Positions 60,060 to 64,000 of a stretch of 64,000 nt of DNA are shown here, in pieces. Made by a program: the position numbers and the translations under genes. How positions within the stretch are numbered: position 1 is the stretch's first letter; each line of letters starts with the position of its first letter. The notes beneath the pieces are model-generated. The model searched no databases and had not been told where the DNA came from. It saw only the letters and a program-made list of their open reading frames with translations. The DNA is from Eledone cirrhosa (lineage: Eukaryota; Mollusca; Cephalopoda; Octopoda; Eledonidae), in the NCBI GenBank assembly GCA_964016885.1, contig OZ024743.1, positions 348,468,394 to 348,532,393 on the forward strand. Direction: 5' to 3'.

Positions 60060-60743
60060 GTATAGTGTTATGTGTGCTGTGTGACTAATGTGTATAGTGT
60101 TGTGTCTGCTGGGTGACTAGTGTGTGTTTATGTGCTTGTTGTTATTGTGCTTGTGTATGTATTTATTTATCTTATTTTATTTTATTTTATTTACTTATTT
60201 ATACTTCTCTTAGGTCAGTGTTGTTTGTTTGGGTGTTGTTGTTGTTCCACTCATTCTTTCTGTTTAGCTTTGGTCTTCTAATTTCTATTTCACTGGCCTC
60301 TCTGATTTGCCTATCTGCTGGGTCATTCCTATGTTTAGATATTATTCTAATTTCTATGTTGTCTATGTTACCGTCATGTTGTTGTCTAGCATGTTCGTAT
60401 AGTACTGACCCGTTTTTTCGTCCTTTTAGTGTTGGTCTATCCTTTCACCTATGCTACGAGCTGTCTCACCTATGTATGTTGTTGTTATGTTTCTGCAAGT
60501 ACCCTCTGTACATATTATGCTATAGACTACGTTTCTAGTTTTACAGTTTATCCGGGGGTTCACCTTACATATGATACATTTCCTATTGGTACAGTGGGTT
60601 TTCTTAAAAGGGTAGGTTTTGCTGATCAGGGATTTTATGGTGGTTCCTGGCTTTTCTACCACCTTTATTTTTAAGTGGGTCTTTCTCAGGGCCTTTCTAC
60701 ACTGGTTAGCTAATATCTCTCCAGGGGTGGCGTCCACAAACAT
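60060..60743 (-). pseudogene. Penelope-like GIY-YIG endonuclease
   Basis: 60426-60743 encodes VMFVDATPGEILANQC, LKIKVVEKPGTTIK, a cysteine cluster (CTNRKCIICKVN, INC), then NVVYSIICTEG and TTTYIGETARSIGERIDQH, both halves of the GIY-YIG core. A frameshift follows IDQH; the next frame carries on with RKNGSVLYEHARQ and NIDNIEIRII-type sequence. This nuclease is thought to cut target DNA for Penelope-like elements. The preceding frame is at 60819-61025. Confidence 0.9.
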
Positions 60744-60818
60744 GACACTCTGATATCTGTGGTTGTCGTACCATGATGTGGCCTTCCCTATCTTATGTCT
60801 AGCCCTATCTAAGCTATT

Positions 60819-61025
60819 CTATGATTTGCTCCTGTATAGTGGGCAAATTCCTTTCATGTCCAGTTCTATGAGGGTTTTATACTTTTCCATGGCTCCTTCG
60901 TATACTCTGACTCTGTCTCTTTGGTTGTAGCCAGAGAACTGCATGCGGTTGATGAAGTGTTGGATGTGTCTTTCCATTTCTGTTGGGTCGCACATGCTGG
61001 ACCCATTCTTCATCACTCGTACCAA
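60819..61025 (-). pseudogene. Penelope-like connector region
   Basis: A 68-residue frame with MCDPTEMERHIQHFINRMQF and IELDMKGICPLYR, collinear with 32155-32390 in the other family I copy. It links the reverse transcriptase to the endonuclease; frames are shifted on both sides. Confidence 0.8.
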
Positions 61026-61072
61026 ATCTGCGATCAGAATAGTAAATTAGCACTACTGGACATTGCTGAGTT

Positions 61073-61519
61073 TTAGAGTATCAGGTATTTGGAGGCCATG
61101 GGTTTAGCATAGTGTGAGTGGAGAAGTTGGGCTCTCTCGTCTATAGTGTTAATCCAGAGTTCTGTGTCTAATACAGGTAGTCTATTGTTAGGGTGTTTGG
61201 AAGGGGAGTCGATAGTTACAGTTATACTCTGGTGTATGGAATTAGCCAGCTGCTGGATGCTTTCCATCGTGCTACGTTCTAAATCAAACTTGTTAGTGCT
61301 CTCTAGTGGGGCTGTTCTTATAACTATATTGATATCGTCTACATAACGAGAGTACATCATGAGGTCTATGGAGCTTTCATTAAGGAGGTCTTTAAGTCTC
61401 CTCTCCCACCATACCATGAAAAGGTTGGCAACATCACCAGCTATGCTGACGCCGATGGCTGCTCCCTCATTTTGGGTGTAGATTTTCTCATTGAACTTAA
61501 ATATGTGGCCCTTAACCAA
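61073..61519 (-). pseudogene. Penelope-like reverse transcriptase, C-terminal part
   Basis: 148 open residues. IYTQNEGAAIGVSIAGDVAN near 14-33, FMVWWERRL, then YSRYVDDINIV with the catalytic Y-V-D-D at about 58-61. RLPVLDTELWI follows. This is the reverse transcriptase of Penelope-like elements, not LINE-type. The N-terminal fingers and first catalytic aspartate are gone: the frame begins next to the 77-bp inverted repeat. The start methionine is internal. Confidence 0.93.
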
Positions 61520-61590
61520 CCAAACAGTGAGTGTGTTCTGTTATTAATTCTGGCAATATTACGCAAATATGACCCTCCCCAAGTATAACA

Positions 61591-61632
61591 ATATCTGTTT
61601 CGACACACGATTTCATATAAAAAACCTCGCTA

Positions 61633-61640
<8 letters not shown>
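61591..61640 (+). mobile_element. Penelope-like terminal sequence outside the repeat
   Basis: ATATCTGTTTCGACACACGA, TTTCATATAAAAAACCTCGC continues the family I terminal sequence beyond the 77-bp repeat and matches 46270-46330. Confidence 0.7.
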
Positions 61641-61709
<69 letters not shown>

Positions 61710-61833
61710 AATATATATATATTGTCAAGCTTTGTGTGTGTGTGAATATATATATATTCGCACACACACACACACATATATACATACATGTCGAAACGGC
61801 CGGAGCTCAGCCGTCGGGGTCCTGACACTTTCC

Positions 61834-61877
<44 letters not shown>

Positions 61878-61878
61878 T

Positions 61879-61962
<84 letters not shown>
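61636..61962. repeat. (TA)n and (CA)n block with a short repeat inside
   Basis: TA at 61636-61722 and 61866-61960, CA at 61760-61776 and 61838-61865. 61790-61835 (GTCGAAACGGCCGGAGCTCA) is a partial copy of the repeat at 47820-47930. Confidence 0.92.
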
Positions 61963-62094
61963 TGTGTGTGTGTGTGTGTGTTTATACATATATAACGAAA
62001 ATAAATCTCAATTTTGAAAAGCATAAGAACTGCGAAACCGGCATAGTACGAGCGAAACTATCGATAGTCAGGAATAGAGGAATTTTGTTATAGT

Positions 62095-62370
62095 TTATAT
62101 GCATTTATTCTTCAAACTTACATTTTAGACGTAGCTCCGTTTAATTGATTATTTGTCTAGTTAATTTCTACGGGCGAAGAAGAAAGACTGGGTAAATTTT
62201 ATCTGACTATTCCTCGCATGGGATAGTCTGTATCATTTATCTGTTATTTCTTCGAAGTTACATTTTAAACTTACCTCTGTTTAAATGATTATTTATCTAG
62301 TTGATTTCTACGGACTAGGGTGAAGAAAAGTTGGGTATATTTTATCTAACTGTTCTTTAAACTTGCAATT
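62095..62370. repeat. two diverged tandem units, ~140-bp period
   Basis: 62102-62215 and 62244-62360 share ACTTACATTTTAGAC/AGTTACATTTTAAAC, GATTATTTGTCTAGTTAATT and GGGTAAATTTTATCTGACT. A third unit may start at 62355. Confidence 0.65.
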
Positions 62371-62379
62371 ATATATATA

Positions 62380-62480
62380 TTCTGTTATTTTAATAAATAT
62401 TTGCCCTACGGTTCTTATATATTTGATATATATTTATCCTTATCGAGCCCTCTTTGGATTTCAGTCTTCAAATTTATTAT
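62380..62480 (+). mobile_element. Penelope-like 3' terminal fragment, family II
   Basis: TCTGTTATTTTAATAAATAT, CGGTTCTTATATATTTGATA and CCTTATCGAGCCCTCTTTGG match 49505-49605 almost base for base. Confidence 0.85.
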
Positions 62481-62483
62481 TAT

Positions 62484-62488
<5 letters not shown>

Positions 62489-62529
<41 letters not shown>

Positions 62530-62570
62530 ATAATATATATATATGTACAGATATATATATATATATATCT
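62489..62570. repeat. (TA)n microsatellite
   Basis: TA tract with AGTAATA interruptions. 62575-63240 after it has no element I can name. Confidence 0.9.
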
Positions 62571-63242
62571 GTAGATTGCGTGTGGAAAATAAAATTCTTT
62601 TGGTGCCCGGTTACACAGATACTCCTCCCACACCCAACAAGACCCCTTAAATTGGTTTGGACATCATCCAAGATAAGGGAAAACGCTGATGTTAAAACTA
62701 AGACTCGATGGCAGTCTGTTTTTCTTTTTGGATACGTATCACCATTGCTCAAAGACTCGGATATGTCCTGTGCAGGACCCTTTTTCAGTTAAAAAAGCTT
62801 CATAAACACACTCACTTGATCTAATTATCCTTCACATGTCCTGCATGATTGGTCGTAACCGAAAAATGATTTTTTTCTTCGATGCAAAAAAGTAATGTAA
62901 CTACTTGGCCGGGCTGGAAATGTTGTTCGAGGCATCTGTGTATGAGAAAATGATCAAGTAATAGTACGTCTCAAAACCGCGATGTAGTATGTACGTATGT
63001 ATGTATGTATGTTCTTCTGGTTTTATAATTTCACAAAGTTTTACCAATAGAGAGAGAGTCGGTTTCTAACATAGACACAATACTCTCTCATTGGAATTTA
63101 CACAACATCAACTAGGTAGATATGTATGCATATCTGCATGCATGCATGTGTAGATATGGATGTTATTGTATGTGTGGATGTGGATGTTTTCAGTTGTATG
63201 TGTGCATGTGTTTATGCTTTGTATGTGTACATGTGTATATGC

Positions 63243-64000
63243 AGTTATTAGATGCAACATTTTTGGAATTTTTTACATACTTTTACTGTTCCATTAATGG
63301 ATTGTACTTGTAATTTCCTAACTAGTTGTGTTCTTTCTGTTCCTGTGAAGTCTAGCTTCTCAAGATTTGTATTTAGGCAGTTACTAACATACCCCAGTGC
63401 CCCAATAATCACAGGCATACATCTGAAGGTGTAATCAGGGTGGAGTATCTGCAGATTTCTCATCAGTTTTGCATAAATATTCTCCTATTCACTAATCTTT
63501 GATATTATATTGGCATCTGCTGGGCAGCTAATTTCCACTACAGTGCATGTTTTCTTCTCCCTGTCCCATATCATAATATCTGGTCTGTTATGCCTGCATT
63601 TTATTGGTGTTTTTACTGGAAGATTCCACCAGTACTCTTTCATATTATGTACATGGATGTCTTCCACATTGTTGTAGCTGTTAATGTGTTTATTATCGGG
63701 GCTATCATTTTTACGAACTACATTGTACAGTGTTTTGGCCACTACATCACGCCTCATAGGTAGATAGTACCGCGATGACATCTTTGGACAGCTGCTGATG
63801 ACCTGGGAGATATCCTCGATGTTAGTTCTGCAGAGTCTGCACTTGTTATCACATCTAGGTGTTTTGCCTGCATCCCTATCTCTTTTGTGAATCAGGTATT
63901 TCGTGCTAATCCCCTGTTCCTGGATTGCAAAAGCGTATCTTTCAAAGTGGGAGCCAGTATAGCGGTTGTTGGTCCAAGATAGACTACTTTCCTTATCTAT
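63243..64000 (-). pseudogene. R2-type LINE, C-terminal part, cut by window edge
   Basis: One minus-strand frame runs from the right edge with a single nonsense codon near 63485. It reads SWTNNRYTGSHFERYAFAIQ, then CDNKCRLCRTN with a distal cysteine (VISSC), fitting a zinc knuckle whose usual histidine is glutamine here. Next come SSRYYLPMRRDVVAK, EYWWNLPVKT, and HNRPDIMIWDREKKTCTVVE, the PD...E pattern of the restriction-like endonuclease of R2-type LINEs. After the stop, CMPVIIGALGYVSNCLNTNL and GTVKVCKKFQ end the protein at about 63248. The reverse transcriptase would lie beyond base 64000. Confidence 0.85.

Larger units (their letters stand above)
59672..61590 (-). mobile_element. Penelope-like element between identical inverted repeats
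   Basis: 59672-59748 and 61514-61590 are reverse complements with no difference that I can see over about 77 bp (TGTTATACTTGGGGAGGGTC to CACTCACTGTTTGGTTGG). Inside, on the minus strand, lie the reverse transcriptase end, connector, GIY-YIG domain and 3' terminal region. The reverse transcriptase is truncated exactly at the right repeat. (TA)n tracts flank the unit on both sides. This is the youngest-looking Penelope-like copy in the window. Confidence 0.88.

Overview
This window looks like a gene-free (or intron/intergenic) stretch of a coleoid cephalopod genome, most likely an octopus. The sequence is AT-rich and saturated with (TA)n tracts up to about 185 bp. It carries at least eleven copies of a tRNA-derived SINE whose body (GTCGATAAAATAAAGTACCA, TGCTGGCCTTGTGCC) I associate with octopus and squid DNA, plus two further tRNA-derived SINE types. 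I recognise no host protein-coding exon, rRNA, functional tRNA or CRISPR array. Every coding stretch I can identify belongs to a retroelement, and nearly all are broken.

Layout. 0-9.5 kb: SINEs, two decayed TX1-like LINE fragments (1.7-2.6 kb plus, 5.5-7.5 kb minus), a hammerhead ribozyme at 4.06-4.15 kb and GTA/TAC microsatellites. 9.55-13.1 kb (minus): a nearly complete LINE with AP endonuclease, reverse transcriptase and an embedded PHD-type finger, and a small tandem repeat at its 5' end. 13.8-17.5 kb: a very large inverted repeat whose spacer encodes the C-terminal part of a Penelope-like element (PLE). 17.5-20.5 kb: (TA)n, small foldbacks and a SINE. 22.3-25.7 kb: two convergent TX1-like LINE copies. 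28.8-34.2 kb: near-perfect palindromes, a LINE tail and a PLE remnant. 35.1-36.4 kb: Helitron ends and a second hammerhead. 38.4-40.2 kb (minus): a LINE reverse transcriptase. 40.8-41.4 kb: a compound of two SINEs. 46.6-51.5 kb: three copies of a LINE 3' end with (ATGT)n tails, a second PLE family and a third hammerhead. 51.5-59.6 kb: mostly unassigned sequence, microsatellites, an inverted SINE pair and two palindromes. 59.7-61.6 kb: a PLE bounded by 77-bp inverted repeats. 63.2-64 kb: the 3' part of an R2-type LINE running off the right edge.

The main biological theme is the PLEs. Three families can be told apart by their GIY-YIG endonuclease regions. In each family at least one copy lies between inverted repeats, most units abut (TA)n tracts, and three strong hammerhead self-cleaving motifs sit in (TA)n-bounded repeats of the same kind. 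Hammerheads in PLEs are already known. The scale and regularity of the inverted structures here, including a 3.7-kb foldback with a SINE in both arms, are what deserve follow-up.
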